Shown piece by piece: positions 18,187 through 29,278 of a stretch of 64,000 nt of DNA. Origin of the DNA: Pseudomonas sp. GM74 (GTDB lineage: Bacteria > Pseudomonadota > Gammaproteobacteria > Pseudomonadales > Pseudomonadaceae); assembly GCF_000282455.1 (NCBI RefSeq), contig NZ_AKJG01000045.1, positions 1 to 64,000 on the forward strand. Direction: 5' to 3'. The notes beneath the pieces were generated by a model. It was not told the origin of the DNA and searched no databases. It worked only from the letters and a program-made list of their open reading frames with translations. Position 1 is the stretch's first letter; each line of letters opens with the position of its first letter. Both the position numbers and the translations under genes were made by a program.

Positions 18187-18855
18187 TCAGGCATCGTTTT
18201 CGTGGGTCAGCTCCAGTACCCGGTCGACCAGCTTGTTGATCCCCGATGCCGCTTCACTGATCGATTGCGCCAGCATGTAAGCCGGAGTGCTCACCAGTTT
18301 GCGCGCCTTGTCTTCGACTATGTCACTGACCGCGCAATCGGTATGGGTCGCGCCCATCTTGTTCATCGCGGCAGCGGTGTCAGTGTCGTTACCGATAGTG
18401 CAAGTCACGCCAGGCCCGTAGATTTTTGCCGCCAGGGCAGGGGAGATGCACATCAACCCCACCGGTTTGCCGGCCTCGGCAAAGGCTTCAGTCAGTGCCA
18501 GGACATCCGGTTGAACGGTGCAGCCGGCGCCTTCGATGGCGAAGCTGGACAGGTTCTTGGCCGAGCCGAAGCCGCCGGGCACGATCAGCGCATCGAACTC
18601 ATCGACGTTCGCGTCACGGATATCCTTGATGTTGCCCCGGGCAATCCGCGCCGATTCCACCAGCACGTTGCGCGATTCGGGCATTTCTTCGCCGGTCAGG
18701 TGATTGATTACATGCAACTGCGCGATGTTCGGTGCGAAGCACTGCACCTGCGCCCCGCGTTGATCCAGGCGCAGCAGGGTGATGACGCTCTCGTGGAGCT
18801 CGGCGCCGTCGTACACGCCACAACCGGAAAGGATCACTGCAACTTTTTTGCTCAT
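18187..18855 (-). CDS. elbB: ElbB/GlxIII-type DJ-1/PfpI family protein
   Basis: A 222-residue class I glutamine-amidotransferase-like protein of the DJ-1/PfpI superfamily. The start KKVAVILSGCGVYDGAELHE, the glycine-rich LIVPGGFGSAKNLSSFAIEG, and the nucleophile elbow GLMCISPALAAKI with its cysteine match ElbB. E. coli ElbB has glyoxalase activity in vitro and was linked to isoprenoid synthesis; the in vivo role is uncertain. It is cytosolic with no signal peptide. It is divergent from the sterol desaturase-like gene with 115 bases between starts. Confidence 0.93.
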   Translation of the reverse strand: MSKKVAVILSGCGVYDGAELHESVITLLRLDQRGAQVQCFAPNIAQLHVINHLTGEEMPESRNVLVESARIARGNIKDIRDANVDEFDALIVPGGFGSAKNLSSFAIEGAGCTVQPDVLALTEAFAEAGKPVGLMCISPALAAKIYGPGVTCTIGNDTDTAAAMNKMGATHTDCAVSDIVEDKARKLVSTPAYMLAQSISEAASGINKLVDRVLELTHENDA

Positions 18856-18970
18856 GGGCTTTTCTCCAAATTCATGGCGTTAAATGTCCACTAATTTGTC
18901 ACTCGTTGCCATAGGGTTAATTCGCAGTTACACATAGCATTTGTCCTCAGGACTCCGACCAGGGCGCGTC

Positions 18971-20206
18971 ATGGACTTCATTCTGTACGCGGTGCCGTTC
19001 TTCTTTGCGCTGATCGCCCTCGAGCTGCTGGCCGACCGTAGGCGCGGGGTGAGCAACTATCGGGTGGCTGACGCGATCAACAGCATCAGCACCGGCGTGC
19101 TGTCGACTACCACGGGACTGCTGACCAAAGGCATTGGACTGGTGACCTACGCGTTCGCCTTCAAGCATCTGGCGCTGTTCGAGTTGTCGGCCGACAGCGT
19201 CTGGACCTGGGTGTTTGCCTTCGTCTTCTACGATTTCTGCTACTACTGGCTGCATCGCATGGGCCACGAGCGCAACATCCTCTGGGCCGCCCATTCGGTG
19301 CATCACCAGAGCGAGGACTACAACCTGTCCACGGCGTTGCGCCAGACCAGTACCGGATTCCTGTTGAGCTGGATCTTCTATCTGCCGATGGCGGTGTTCG
19401 GCGTGCCGCTGCTGGTGTTCGTCAGCGTTGCGGCGCTGAACCTGCTGTACCAGTTCTGGGTGCACACGCGGCACATTCCCAAGCTTGGCTGGTTCGAATG
19501 GTTCTTTGTCACGCCGTCCAATCATCGAGCCCACCATGCACAGAACGCTCTCTACATGGATCGCAACTACGGCGGCGTGTTCATTATTTGGGACCGTCTT
19601 TTCGGCTCGTTCCAGGAAGAGGACGACAACGAGCCGGTGATCTTCGGCGTGACCACGCCGTTGGCGAGCTGGAACCCCGTGTGGGCGAACGTGCAGTTCT
19701 ACGCGCAGCTTTGGGCAGACGCACGGCGTACCGAAAGCACCCGGGACAAGCTGCGGATCTGGTTCATGCGCACCGGCTGGCGCCCGGCGGACGTGGCGGC
19801 CAGATACCCGATGAACAAGCCGGACCTGAGCCAGTTTCGCAAATTCGAGGTGGCGCTGGACGGGCGTCAGCAGCTCTACGTCCTCTTGCAGTTCTGCGTC
19901 TATATCGCGCTGGGCAGTTACGTGATGAATCTTGAACCGAAGCTGCCAGTCGCCGCACTGGTGTTGGGCTGGGGTGCCGTGGCGTTCGGTCTGTTTGTGC
20001 TGGGCGTGGCCCTGGAGAATCGCCCGTGGGCGTTGAAGCTGGAGCTGGTACGGCTGGCGTCGAATCTGCCATTGGCATGGCTGGCCCCGATGGTGGGGCT
20101 GTGGCCGGCCAGTGCGGTGGGCTGGGTCGGCCTGCTCAGTTACAGCCTGTTGAGCGGCATCGGTCTCTACTGTTGCAGGACCCGCATCACTCGGCTGGTG
20201 TCGTAG
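18971..20206 (+). CDS. sterol desaturase / fatty acid hydroxylase family membrane protein
   Basis: A 411-residue integral membrane di-iron enzyme. The histidine clusters of the superfamily are all visible: HRMGHE (HX3H), HSVHHQ (HX2HH) and NHRAHHAQN, between membrane segments at about 3-20, 55-75, 80-95, 125-165. The C-terminal third (about 295-405) adds four more hydrophobic segments. The family includes hydroxylases and alkylglycerol monooxygenase-like enzymes; since pseudomonads do not make sterols, a lipid or fatty-acyl substrate is more likely. Start at 18971 chosen by the MDFILYAVPFFF membrane segment. Its last 20 bases overlap the convergent dedA-type gene. Confidence 0.9.
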   Translation: MDFILYAVPFFFALIALELLADRRRGVSNYRVADAINSISTGVLSTTTGLLTKGIGLVTYAFAFKHLALFELSADSVWTWVFAFVFYDFCYYWLHRMGHERNILWAAHSVHHQSEDYNLSTALRQTSTGFLLSWIFYLPMAVFGVPLLVFVSVAALNLLYQFWVHTRHIPKLGWFEWFFVTPSNHRAHHAQNALYMDRNYGGVFIIWDRLFGSFQEEDDNEPVIFGVTTPLASWNPVWANVQFYAQLWADARRTESTRDKLRIWFMRTGWRPADVAARYPMNKPDLSQFRKFEVALDGRQQLYVLLQFCVYIALGSYVMNLEPKLPVAALVLGWGAVAFGLFVLGVALENRPWALKLELVRLASNLPLAWLAPMVGLWPASAVGWVGLLSYSLLSGIGLYCCRTRITRLVS

Positions 20207-20819
20207 GGCCTTCGGTGTTGGTCCGCGCAGCTTTCAGGGCTTGTTCGTCGGCGTAGACCTGCTTGGCCAGGCGGGCATTCTTGAAGCGCCGACGCAGCCA
20301 CAGTACGAAGCCCAGGACCAGCAGCGCACCGAGCACCCAGAGCTCGTACTTCTTCACACTGCCGAGCATGCCTTCGAGCACGGCGCCGAAATGGTAAGCG
20401 GCGGCAGCGAGGGCAGCGGCCCAGATTGCCGCGCCAATCCCGTTGAGCAGCAGGTAACGGCCCGGCGGATAGCCTGACAGTCCGATGGCCACCGGCATGA
20501 CCGTGCGCAAACCGTAGACGAAGCGGAAACTCAGTACCCAGATGTCCGGATGCTTGCGAATGTGTTCCAGCGCACGGTCACCCATCATCTGCCAGCGGGG
20601 TTTGCGGGCCAGCAGCTTGCGGCCGTGCTTGCGCCCCAGGAAGTACCACAGTTGGTCGCCGGCATAACTGCCGAAAAAGGCCACGACCACCACCAGGTTG
20701 ATGTCCATGTATCCACGGAACGCAAGGAAGCCCGCGAGCACCAGGATGGTTTCGCCTTCGAAGAACGTGCCTAGAAAAAGGGCAAAGTAGCCGAAGTCAT
20801 GCAGAAATTGTTGGAGCAT
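20187..20819 (-). CDS. DedA family inner-membrane protein
   Basis: A 210-residue DedA/SNARE-associated (VTT domain) protein. The family carries out lipid carrier or phospholipid scrambling, and some members recycle undecaprenyl phosphate. Features are FLGTFFEGETILVLAGFLA with the conserved acidic residues in the re-entrant loop, GDQLWYFLGRKHGRK, and the FRFVYGLRTVMPVAIGLSG block with its key arginines. There are about five hydrophobic segments, and the C-terminus is cytosolic and charged. Start at 20819. The gene diverges from hemB across a 207-base region containing a Pho-box-like array, so it might share that control. Confidence 0.93.
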   Translation of the reverse strand: MLQQFLHDFGYFALFLGTFFEGETILVLAGFLAFRGYMDINLVVVVAFFGSYAGDQLWYFLGRKHGRKLLARKPRWQMMGDRALEHIRKHPDIWVLSFRFVYGLRTVMPVAIGLSGYPPGRYLLLNGIGAAIWAAALAAAAYHFGAVLEGMLGSVKKYELWVLGALLVLGFVLWLRRRFKNARLAKQVYADEQALKAARTNTEGPTTPAE

Positions 20820-20900
20820 TGTCTGGGTGCTGGCGAAATGAACGCGCAGCCTAACCCTTCGGACACATTCAGGAAAGTGTCCAAATGTGTCTCGACGTGA

Positions 20901-22040
<1,140 letters not shown>

Positions 22041-22058
22041 CCCTCCCAGGAACATGCG

Positions 22059-24287
22059 ATGAATACCGAAGTACTCACTGAAGTTGCCGTAAAAGACGCT
22101 CAGCCTGTGGTGGAGCAAGTCGACGAGACCCCTCCGGAACTGGAGCCGGCTCCGCCCGCGGCGGTCGTCGAAACCGCCGTGACAGCGCCAGCGCCAGCGC
22201 TGGCCATTCCCGGTCTGGATGACAGCAGCCTGTACATCCACCGCGAGCTCTCGCAACTGCAGTTCAACATCCGCGTGCTGGAGCAGGCGCTGGACGAGTC
22301 CTATCCATTGCTGGAGCGGCTGAAGTTTCTGTTGATCTTCTCCAGCAACCTGGACGAGTTCTTCGAAATTCGCGTCGCCGGCCTCAAGAAGCAGATCACC
22401 TTCGCCCGTGAGCAGGCCGGTGCCGATGGTCTGCAACCGCATCAGGCGCTGGCGCGCATCAGCGAGCTGGTCCACGGTCACGTCGATCGCCAATACGCGA
22501 TCCTCAACGACATTCTATTGCCGGAACTGGAAAAGCATCAGGTCCGCTTCATCCGTCGCCGTAACTGGACAACCAAGCTCAAGACCTGGGTCCGCCGCTA
22601 TTTCCGTGACGAGATCGCACCGATCATCACCCCGATCGGCCTCGACCCGACTCACCCGTTCCCGTTGCTGGTGAACAAGAGCCTGAACTTCATCGTCGAA
22701 CTCGAAGGCATCGACGCCTTTGGCCGCGATTCCGGTCTGGCGATCATCCCGGCGCCACGCCTGCTGCCGCGCATCATCAAGGTGCCGGAAGAAGTCGGCG
22801 GTGCTGGCGACAACTATGTATTCCTGTCGTCGATGATTCACGCTCACGCCGATGACCTGTTCCAAGGCATGAAGGTCAAGGGCTGCTATCAGTTCCGCCT
22901 GACCCGTAACGCCGACCTGGCGCTGGACTCCGAAGACGTCGAAGACCTGGCCCGCGCCTTGCGCGGCGAACTGTTCTCCCGGCGCTATGGCGATGCGGTA
23001 CGTCTGGAAGTGGCCGACACTTGCCCGAAACACCTGTCCGACTACCTGCTCAAGCAATTCAACCTGAGCGAGACGGAGTTGTATCAGGTCAACGGTCCGG
23101 TGAACCTTACGCGGCTGTTCAGCATCACCGGCCTGGACAGCCAGCGCGAGCTGCAATACCTGCCGTTCACCCCGCAGATTCCGAAACTGCTGCAGAACAG
23201 CGAGAACATTTTCAGCGTGATCAGCAAGCAGGACATCCTCTTGCTGCACCCGTTCGAGTCGTTCACCCCGGTGGTCGACCTGCTGCGCCAGGCCGCCAAG
23301 GATCCACACGTGTTGGCGGTGCGCCAGACGCTGTACCGCTCCGGCGCGAACTCGGAAATCGTCGATGCGCTGGTGGATGCGGCGCGTAACGGCAAGGAAG
23401 TCACGGCGGTGATCGAATTGCGTGCGCGGTTCGACGAAGAGTCCAACCTGCAACTGGCCAGCCGCCTGCAAGCGGCCGGTGCGGTGGTGATCTACGGCGT
23501 GGTCGGCTTCAAGACCCACGCCAAGATGATGCTGATCCTGCGTCGCGAAGCGGGCGAGATCGTGCGTTATGCGCACCTCGGCACGGGTAACTACCACGCA
23601 GGCAACGCCCGCCTGTATACCGACTACAGCCTGCTGACCTCCGACGACGCCTTGTGCGAAGACGTCGGTAAACTGTTCAGCCAGTTGATCGGCATGGGTA
23701 AGACGCTGCGTATGAAGAAACTGCTGCACGCGCCGTTCACCCTGAAAAAGGGCATGCTCGACATGATTGCCCGGGAAACCCAGTTTGCCCTCGACGGCAA
23801 ACCGGCGCACATCATCGCCAAGTTCAACTCGCTGACCGATCCGAAGATCATCCGCGCGCTGTACAAGGCCAGCCAGTCGGGTGTGCGCATCGATCTGGTG
23901 GTGCGTGGCATGTGCTGCCTGCGACCGGGCATCGCCGGGGTTTCCCACAACATCCACGTGCGTTCGATCATCGGCCGCTTCCTGGAGCACACCCGGGTCT
24001 TCTACTTCCTCAACGGTGGCGACGAGCAGATGTTCCTGTCCAGTGCCGACTGGATGGAACGCAACCTCGACAAGCGCGTCGAGACTTGCTTCCCGGTGGA
24101 GGGCAAGAAGCTGATCATGCGGGTCAAGAAAGAGCTGGAGTTGTATCTGACCGATAACACCCACAGCTGGAGCCTGCAGTCGGACGGTCGTTACATCCGT
24201 AACACACCGACCGGCAACCAGAACCCGCGCAGCGCCCAGGCGACATTGCTGGAGCGTTTGGGCAGCCCGATCCTGGCTGTCCGGTAA
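22059..24287 (+). CDS. ppk: polyphosphate kinase 1
   Basis: Reversibly builds inorganic polyphosphate from ATP at the inner membrane. The 742-residue protein carries an extra alanine/proline/valine-rich N-terminus of about 55 residues, then the PPK1 N domain ([33 protein letters not shown]), the head domain, and two phospholipase-D-like catalytic domains. The autophosphorylated histidine is expected in [20 protein letters not shown] and [17 protein letters not shown] blocks bind the phosphates. An AGGA ribosome binding site precedes the ATG. It is convergent with ppx, giving synthesis and breakdown side by side. Confidence 0.97.
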   Translation: MNTEVLTEVAVKDAQPVVEQVDETPPELEPAPPAAVVETAVTAPAPALAIPGLDDSSLYIHRELSQLQFNIRVLEQALDESYPLLERLKFLLIFSSNLDEFFEIRVAGLKKQITFAREQAGADGLQPHQALARISELVHGHVDRQYAILNDILLPELEKHQVRFIRRRNWTTKLKTWVRRYFRDEIAPIITPIGLDPTHPFPLLVNKSLNFIVELEGIDAFGRDSGLAIIPAPRLLPRIIKVPEEVGGAGDNYVFLSSMIHAHADDLFQGMKVKGCYQFRLTRNADLALDSEDVEDLARALRGELFSRRYGDAVRLEVADTCPKHLSDYLLKQFNLSETELYQVNGPVNLTRLFSITGLDSQRELQYLPFTPQIPKLLQNSENIFSVISKQDILLLHPFESFTPVVDLLRQAAKDPHVLAVRQTLYRSGANSEIVDALVDAARNGKEVTAVIELRARFDEESNLQLASRLQAAGAVVIYGVVGFKTHAKMMLILRREAGEIVRYAHLGTGNYHAGNARLYTDYSLLTSDDALCEDVGKLFSQLIGMGKTLRMKKLLHAPFTLKKGMLDMIARETQFALDGKPAHIIAKFNSLTDPKIIRALYKASQSGVRIDLVVRGMCCLRPGIAGVSHNIHVRSIIGRFLEHTRVFYFLNGGDEQMFLSSADWMERNLDKRVETCFPVEGKKLIMRVKKELELYLTDNTHSWSLQSDGRYIRNTPTGNQNPRSAQATLLERLGSPILAVR

Positions 24288-24294
24288 CGCGGAA

Positions 24295-24388
24295 CCTGTG
24301 GGAGCGGGCTTGCTCGCGAAGGCGGCCGAACAGCCAGCATTGATGTTGGATGTGATGGCCTCTTCGCGAGCAAGCCCGCTCCCACATG
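24295..24388. repeat. REP doublet (inverted pair)
   Basis: GTGGGAGCGGGCTTGCTCGC directly after the ppk stop and an inverse copy about 50 bases on, then an intrinsic terminator. Located between convergent ppk and ppx. Confidence 0.92.
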
Positions 24389-24397
24389 GGTTGTGAA

Positions 24398-24428
24398 CAA
24401 AAAAGGCCTTCCGAAGAAGGCCTTTTTC
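24398..24428. terminator. bidirectional terminator between ppk and ppx
   Basis: AAAAAAGGCCTTC - CGA - AGAAGGCCTTTTT: a stem flanked by an A-run and a T-run, so it can serve both convergent genes. Confidence 0.9.
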
Positions 24429-24432
24429 AATT

Positions 24433-25935
24433 TCAGCGAGCGGTCAACACAATGTCGACCCGGGTCAGCCATTGCGCTTCGATTTCGAAGTCGGCCTGGG
24501 TCAGCTGGTTTTCGTCCAGCCAGTTCTCCGGGAACACCACTTCCAGGCTGTTGCCATGGGCGTTCAGTTCCACCTGGGGCATTTGCTGGGTGCCACGGAT
24601 GTGGTGGAACAGGATCGCAAAACGCAGCAGCACGCACAGGCGAATCAGCTTGATGCCGTCATCGCCGAAATCGGCGAACTTGTCCTTGGGAATGTTGCGC
24701 CGGTGGCCACGTACCAGCAGCGCGAGCATCAACTGGTCTTCGCGGGAGAACCCGGCGAGGTCCGAGTGCTCGATCAGATAAGCGCCGTGTTTGTGGTACT
24801 GGTAGTGAGCGATGTCCAGGCCCACCTCATGGACCTTGGCCGCCCAGCCGAGCAGTTCGCGCCAGACGCCGTCTTCCAGCTCCCAGTCCTTGGCCACCTG
24901 ATCGAACGCATGCAGCGCCTTGCGCTCGACCCGTACCGCCTGTTCCTGATCGACGTGGTAGCGCCCCATCAGCGAAGTGAGGGTGCGTTCACGCACGTCT
25001 TCGTGATGATGGCGGCCCAGCAAGTCATAGAGCACGCCTTCGCGCAGGGCGCCTTCGCAGTGATCCATGCGTTGCAGTTCGAGGGAGTCGAAGATCGCTT
25101 CGAGAATCGCCAGGCCGGCCGGGAAAATCGCCCGGCGATCCGGCTTGATACCTTCGAAATCGATTTTCTCGACGTCGCCCATCTTGATCAGTTTGCGCTT
25201 GAGCCAGGCCAGGCCCTCGGCATTGACCTCGCCCGAGCCTTGACCGCCGGCCTTCAGCGCCAGGCCGATGGCACGGATGGTGCCTGAGGAGCCGATGGCT
25301 TCATCCCAGGTCAGGCGGTGCAGGGCATGCTCGATGCTCATGATCTCCAGCCGCGCCGCGGTGTACGCCTGGGCGTAACGGGCCGGGGTGATCTTGCCGT
25401 CCTTGAAATAGCGCTGGGTGTAGCTGACGCAACCCATCTGCAGGCTTTCGCGCAGCAGCGGTTCGAAGCGCTGGCCAATGATGAATTCGGTACTGCCGCC
25501 ACCGATGTCGGCCACCAGGCGTTTGCCCGGGGTGTCGGCGAGGGTGTGGGACACGCCGAGATAGATCAGGCGCGCTTCTTCACGGCCGGAAATGACTTCC
25601 ACCGGGTGGCCGAGGATTTCTTCGGCTCGATGGATGAATTCGGCGCGGTTGCGGGCTTCACGCAGGGCGTTGGTGCCGACGATGCGAACGGCGCCGGTGG
25701 GCATGCCGCTGATCAGTTGGGCGAAGCGCTTGAGGCAATCGAGCCCGCGTTGCATCGACTCTTCGCTGAGATGGCGTTCTTCGTCGATGCCGGCGGCCAG
25801 CTGAACCTTCTCCCCGAGACGCTCGAGAATACGGATCTCGCCGTTCTGGGCCTTGGCCACGACCATGTGAAAGCTGTTGGAGCCCAGGTCGATTGCGGCG
25901 ATCAGGGACAGATTCTTGGCTTGGGATTGCGGCAT
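24433..25935 (-). CDS. ppx: exopolyphosphatase
   Basis: Releases phosphate from polyphosphate ends and is related to the GppA pppGpp phosphatase. The 500-residue protein has the actin-like ASKHA fold: phosphate loop 1 in [15 protein letters not shown], the [10 protein letters not shown] segment, catalytic region [15 protein letters not shown] and phosphate loop 2 in [13 protein letters not shown]. The C-terminal half (about 310-500) is the HD-like helical domain with [20 protein letters not shown]. The start at 25935 ([19 protein letters not shown]) is preferred; upstream codons run through a REP element. Ppx rather than GppA is chosen for the neighbouring ppk. Confidence 0.95.
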   Translation of the reverse strand: MPQSQAKNLSLIAAIDLGSNSFHMVVAKAQNGEIRILERLGEKVQLAAGIDEERHLSEESMQRGLDCLKRFAQLISGMPTGAVRIVGTNALREARNRAEFIHRAEEILGHPVEVISGREEARLIYLGVSHTLADTPGKRLVADIGGGSTEFIIGQRFEPLLRESLQMGCVSYTQRYFKDGKITPARYAQAYTAARLEIMSIEHALHRLTWDEAIGSSGTIRAIGLALKAGGQGSGEVNAEGLAWLKRKLIKMGDVEKIDFEGIKPDRRAIFPAGLAILEAIFDSLELQRMDHCEGALREGVLYDLLGRHHHEDVRERTLTSLMGRYHVDQEQAVRVERKALHAFDQVAKDWELEDGVWRELLGWAAKVHEVGLDIAHYQYHKHGAYLIEHSDLAGFSREDQLMLALLVRGHRRNIPKDKFADFGDDGIKLIRLCVLLRFAILFHHIRGTQQMPQVELNAHGNSLEVVFPENWLDENQLTQADFEIEAQWLTRVDIVLTAR

Positions 25936-25998
25936 GATCAGGGGTCTCGGTCGATAACCTCGACATCGTGCCACGATCAAAGGCTGGCGCCAACGCGC

Positions 25999-26029
25999 AG
26001 GAGCAGCCGAAGGCTGCGATCTTTCACCA
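25999..26029. repeat. second short repeat type (CAGCCGAAGGCTGCGATC)
   Basis: A short palindrome AGCCGAAGGCT followed by GCGATCTTT. The same core occurs inverted at 49255-49333, so this is a different repeat family from the REP palindromes nearby. Confidence 0.6.
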
Positions 26030-26054
26030 TGGGGCTCCAGTGGTGCGGCCACTG

Positions 26055-26154
26055 GCCTCTTCGCGGGCAAGCCCGTTCCCCAGGTTTTTGCAGCGAATAC
26101 GCAATCGTATTCCAGCAGAGGACCCTGTGGGAGCGGGCTTGCCCGCGAAGGCGG
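26055..26154. repeat. REP doublet (inverted pair)
   Basis: CTTCGCGGGCAAGCCCGTTC, slightly decayed, and its inverse copy TGGGAGCGGGCTTGCCCGCG. It lies between ppx and the ABC transporter operon, both on the minus strand, at the operon end. Confidence 0.9.
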
Positions 26155-26175
26155 CGCCAATAGCACCGCAGATCT

Positions 26176-26913
26176 TCAGCCCGCCGCCTCAACCGTCCCG
26201 ATGAAATTCGCCAGCTCCGCCGTCTGCGGATTGGTGAACAACACCTTCGGATCGCCTGTTTCATGCACCTTGCCCTGGTGCATGAACACCAGTTTGTCCC
26301 CAACCTCCCGGGCGAAGCGCATTTCGTGGGTGACCATGATCAGCGTCATGCCTTCCCTGGCCAGTTGCCGGACCACGCTCAGCACTTCGTTGACCAGTTC
26401 CGGGTCCAGCGCCGAGGTGATTTCGTCGCATAGCAACACCTTTGGCGACATTGCCAGTGCCCGGGCAATCGCTACCCGCTGTTGTTGCCCGCCGGACAGC
26501 CGGTCAGGGAAGGCATCGAACTTTTCCCCCAGCCCGACCCTTTCCAGCATCTGCCGCGCCAGTTCGGCGGCCTTGGCTTTCGGTATTTTTTGCACCACTT
26601 GCGGCGCGAGCATGACGTTCTCGCCCACGGTCAGGTGCGGGAACAGGTTGAACTGCTGGAACACCATCCCGACTTTCTGCCGCAGGCTGCGCAGGTCGGC
26701 GCGGGCGGCGTCGAGGTACTCGCCGTCGACTTCGATCACGCCGTCGTTGATCGACTCCAGGCCGTTGAGAGTGCGCAGCAAAGTGGACTTGCCCGAGCCA
26801 CTACGGCCGATGATCGCCACCACCTGGCCTTCCTCGATGCTCAGGTCGATGCCTTTGAGCACGTGGTGATCGCCGTAGTATTTATGCAGGGCGGAAATTC
26901 TAAGCAGAGGCAT
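26176..26913 (-). CDS. polar amino acid ABC transporter, ATP-binding protein
   Basis: A 245-residue ATPase of the GlnQ/HisP type that drives the two permeases upstream. Walker A GRSGSGKSTLLR, Q-loop FQQFNLFPHLTVGENV, signature LSGGQQQRVAIARAL and Walker B VLLCDEITSALDPE are all present, with the H-loop in VTHEMRFA. An AAGGAG site five bases before the ATG supports the start at 26913, which overlaps the preceding permease gene by 14 bases. It is the last gene of the operon binding protein-permease-permease-ATPase. Confidence 0.95.
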   Translation of the reverse strand: MPLLRISALHKYYGDHHVLKGIDLSIEEGQVVAIIGRSGSGKSTLLRTLNGLESINDGVIEVDGEYLDAARADLRSLRQKVGMVFQQFNLFPHLTVGENVMLAPQVVQKIPKAKAAELARQMLERVGLGEKFDAFPDRLSGGQQQRVAIARALAMSPKVLLCDEITSALDPELVNEVLSVVRQLAREGMTLIMVTHEMRFAREVGDKLVFMHQGKVHETGDPKVLFTNPQTAELANFIGTVEAAG

Positions 26914-27550
26914 GCAGTCTCCTTTCCAGGTAGCGCGCACTGAGCGACAAGGGGTAGCAGAGCAGGAAATAGCCGAGGGCGACGAGGCCGTAGACCATGA
27001 AAGGTTCGAAGGTGGCGTTGGCGAGCATGCCGCCAGTCTTGGTCAGTTCGGTGAAGCCGATGATCGAGGTGACGGCGGTGCCTTTGACCACTTGCACCGA
27101 GAAACCCACGGTCGGTGCCACGGCGATGCGCAACGCCTGGGGCAGGATCACATGGCGCAATTGTTCCAGCGGGTTCAGCGCCAGACTCGATGAGGCTTCC
27201 CATTGGCCGTTTGGAATCGAGTCGACGCAACCGCGCCAGATCTCCGCCAGATAGGCACTGGTGAACAACGTCAGAGCTATTGCCGCCGCCATCCACGGCG
27301 AAATCTCCAGCCCGGCCAACGCTACGCCGAAAAACACCAGGAACAGCTGCATCAATAGCGGTGTGCCCTGGAACAGCTCGATGTAGGTGCGGGCGAAACT
27401 GCGCGGCAATGACTTTTTCGAAATGCGCAGGACCATGATCAGCAAGCCGATCAGCCCGCCGCCAATGAACGCCACCAACGACAGCGCCAAGGTCCATTGC
27501 AGGCCCGTGAGCAGGTTGCGCACGATGTCCCAGAAGGTGAAGTCGCTCAT
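26900..27550 (-). CDS. polar amino acid ABC transporter permease
   Basis: A 216-residue HisM/GlnP-type inner-membrane permease with about five membrane segments. The EAA loop that docks on the ATPase is visible as EASSSLALNPLEQLRHVILPQAL. The N-terminal MSDFTFWDIVRNLLTGLQWTL and PLLMQLFLVFFGV are standard for the family. The start at 27550 overlaps the stop of the preceding permease by four bases, and its own end overlaps the ATPase gene. Confidence 0.94.
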   Translation of the reverse strand: MSDFTFWDIVRNLLTGLQWTLALSLVAFIGGGLIGLLIMVLRISKKSLPRSFARTYIELFQGTPLLMQLFLVFFGVALAGLEISPWMAAAIALTLFTSAYLAEIWRGCVDSIPNGQWEASSSLALNPLEQLRHVILPQALRIAVAPTVGFSVQVVKGTAVTSIIGFTELTKTGGMLANATFEPFMVYGLVALGYFLLCYPLSLSARYLERRLHASA

Positions 27551-28215
27551 CGGCTGCTCCTTGCAATGAAGCGGTGGCCGATCCAGTTCAATAGCTGGCG
27601 GATCAGTAGCGCCATACACAGATACAGCAGCGTGGTCAGTGCGTAGGTTTCAAAAGCGCGGAAGTTGCGCGATTGAATGAAGTTGGCGGCGAAGCTCAGC
27701 TCCTCCGTAGCGATCTGCGAACACACCGCCGAGCCGAGCATGACGATGATGATCTGGCTGCTCAGGGCTGGCCAGACTTTGCCCAGTGCCGGCAGCAGCA
27801 CCACATGACGGAACGCTTCGAAACGCGTCATCGCCAGTGCCGCCGCGGCTTCCAGATGACCCCGGGGAATCGCCTGGATGCCGGCGCGGATGATCTCGGT
27901 GGAATAGGCGCCAAGGTTGATGACCATCGCCAGTACCGCCGCCTGCCATTCGGAAATCTGCACGCCCAGGGACGGCAAGCCGAAGAAGATGAAAAACAAC
28001 TGCACCAGGAATGGCGTGTTGCGGATCAACTCGACGTAGACCGCGAAAATCCCCGCGAATGGCCGGATGTTCCACGCCCGCACCAGCGCCCCGACGATGC
28101 CCAGCCCCACGCCGAGCACAGCGCCGATGGCGGTCAGCTCAAGGGTGAACAACGCACCGCGCAGCAACAGATCGGTGTTGTTCACCACCGGCAGGAAATC
28201 GAACTGATAAGCCAT
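27547..28215 (-). CDS. polar amino acid ABC transporter permease
   Basis: A 222-residue partner permease of the HisQ/HisM family. Blocks include LLLRGALFTLELTAIGAVLG, VELIRNTPFLVQLFFIFFGLP and the EAA loop HLEAAAALAMTRFEAFRHVVLLPAL. It lies 22 bases after the binding-protein gene and overlaps the next permease by four bases. The two permeases together would form the heterodimeric channel for the substrate delivered by the binding protein. Confidence 0.94.
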   Translation of the reverse strand: MAYQFDFLPVVNNTDLLLRGALFTLELTAIGAVLGVGLGIVGALVRAWNIRPFAGIFAVYVELIRNTPFLVQLFFIFFGLPSLGVQISEWQAAVLAMVINLGAYSTEIIRAGIQAIPRGHLEAAAALAMTRFEAFRHVVLLPALGKVWPALSSQIIIVMLGSAVCSQIATEELSFAANFIQSRNFRAFETYALTTLLYLCMALLIRQLLNWIGHRFIARSSR

Positions 28216-28237
28216 AAAACGTCTCCAGCGCGCCGAA

Positions 28238-29023
28238 TCAGAGATCGGCCGGCAGCGGCTCTTTCAGCCAGGTCAGGGCGTTCTTTTCCAGTGCGCCGTC
28301 GCTCTTGGCGGTCACGAGGATCTGGTTGACCTTGTCCAGTAGCGCCGGCTCGTTCTTGTTCACGCCGACGTAGACCGGCGAATCCTTGAGCTTCACTTTC
28401 AGCGCCGGCACGCGTTTCGGGCTCTTCTCGCTGATTGCGACCATCACCACATTGCCGCTGGCGATCAGGTCGACTTGCCCGGCCAGATACGCGGCGATGG
28501 TCGAGTTGTTGTCTTCGAAACGCTTGATGGTCACGCCTTCGGGGGCGACCTTGGTCAGCTCGATGTCTTCGATGGCGCCACGGGTGACGCTGATGGTCTT
28601 GCCCTTTAGATCGTCCAGGCCCTTGATGTCGGCGTCTGGCGGACCGAACACGGCGAGGTAGAACGGCGCGTAGGCGCGGGAGAAGTCGATGACTTTTTCG
28701 CGCTCCGGGTTCTTGCCGAGGCTGGAGATCACCAGATCGACCTTGCCGGTGGTGAGGAAGGGGATGCGGTTGGTGCTGTTGACCGGGGTCAGTTCGAGTT
28801 TGACCTTGAGCTGGTCGGCCAGCAGTTTCGCGGTGTCGATATCGAGGCCGCGGGGCTTCATGTCCGGGCCGACCGAGCCAAACGGCGGGAAGTCCTGGGG
28901 CACGGCAACCTTGAGGACGCCGCGCTTGACCACATCCTCCAGACCGTCGGCGTGGGCAGGTGCCTGGCTCAGCATCAGGCTGGCAAACAGGGCTGCGAGG
29001 AGGGCGCTGTAACGCTGGGTCAT
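28238..29023 (-). CDS. polar amino acid ABC transporter, periplasmic binding protein
   Basis: A 261-residue family 3 solute-binding protein. The signal peptide MTQRYSALLAALFASLMLSQ ends near APAHADG, so the mature protein starts near DGLEDVVKRG. Typical blocks are LKVAVPQDFPPFGSVG, PRGLDIDTAKLLADQL, DLVISSLGKNPEREKVIDFS and LKGKTISVTRGAIEDIELT. The ligand is probably an amino acid or opine-like compound and cannot be decided. It starts the operon and is divergent, by 255 bases, from a FadR-type regulator that may control it. Confidence 0.94.
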   Translation of the reverse strand: MTQRYSALLAALFASLMLSQAPAHADGLEDVVKRGVLKVAVPQDFPPFGSVGPDMKPRGLDIDTAKLLADQLKVKLELTPVNSTNRIPFLTTGKVDLVISSLGKNPEREKVIDFSRAYAPFYLAVFGPPDADIKGLDDLKGKTISVTRGAIEDIELTKVAPEGVTIKRFEDNNSTIAAYLAGQVDLIASGNVVMVAISEKSPKRVPALKVKLKDSPVYVGVNKNEPALLDKVNQILVTAKSDGALEKNALTWLKEPLPADL

Positions 29024-29278
29024 GGCAAATCTCCGAATCGGCAAGAAGTGATTTCTGCGGATCGACAGAGCATGGGCCATGCCAACATGGGGTTTTGGGG
29101 GTGCCAGAGCGCGGTTTTGCTGGCGTTGACGGTCTTACTGGTCTGAACAGTCAGGTTGCGTTTCGCACCCCGATGGCGCAGCCGTGAAAATCATCGAACC
29201 CCCATGGGGCACGACTTGCCGGGCGTCGCGAATAGCTTTACAACTGAGCGCACATTGGCCTGGTTCGTCTGGAAAACC

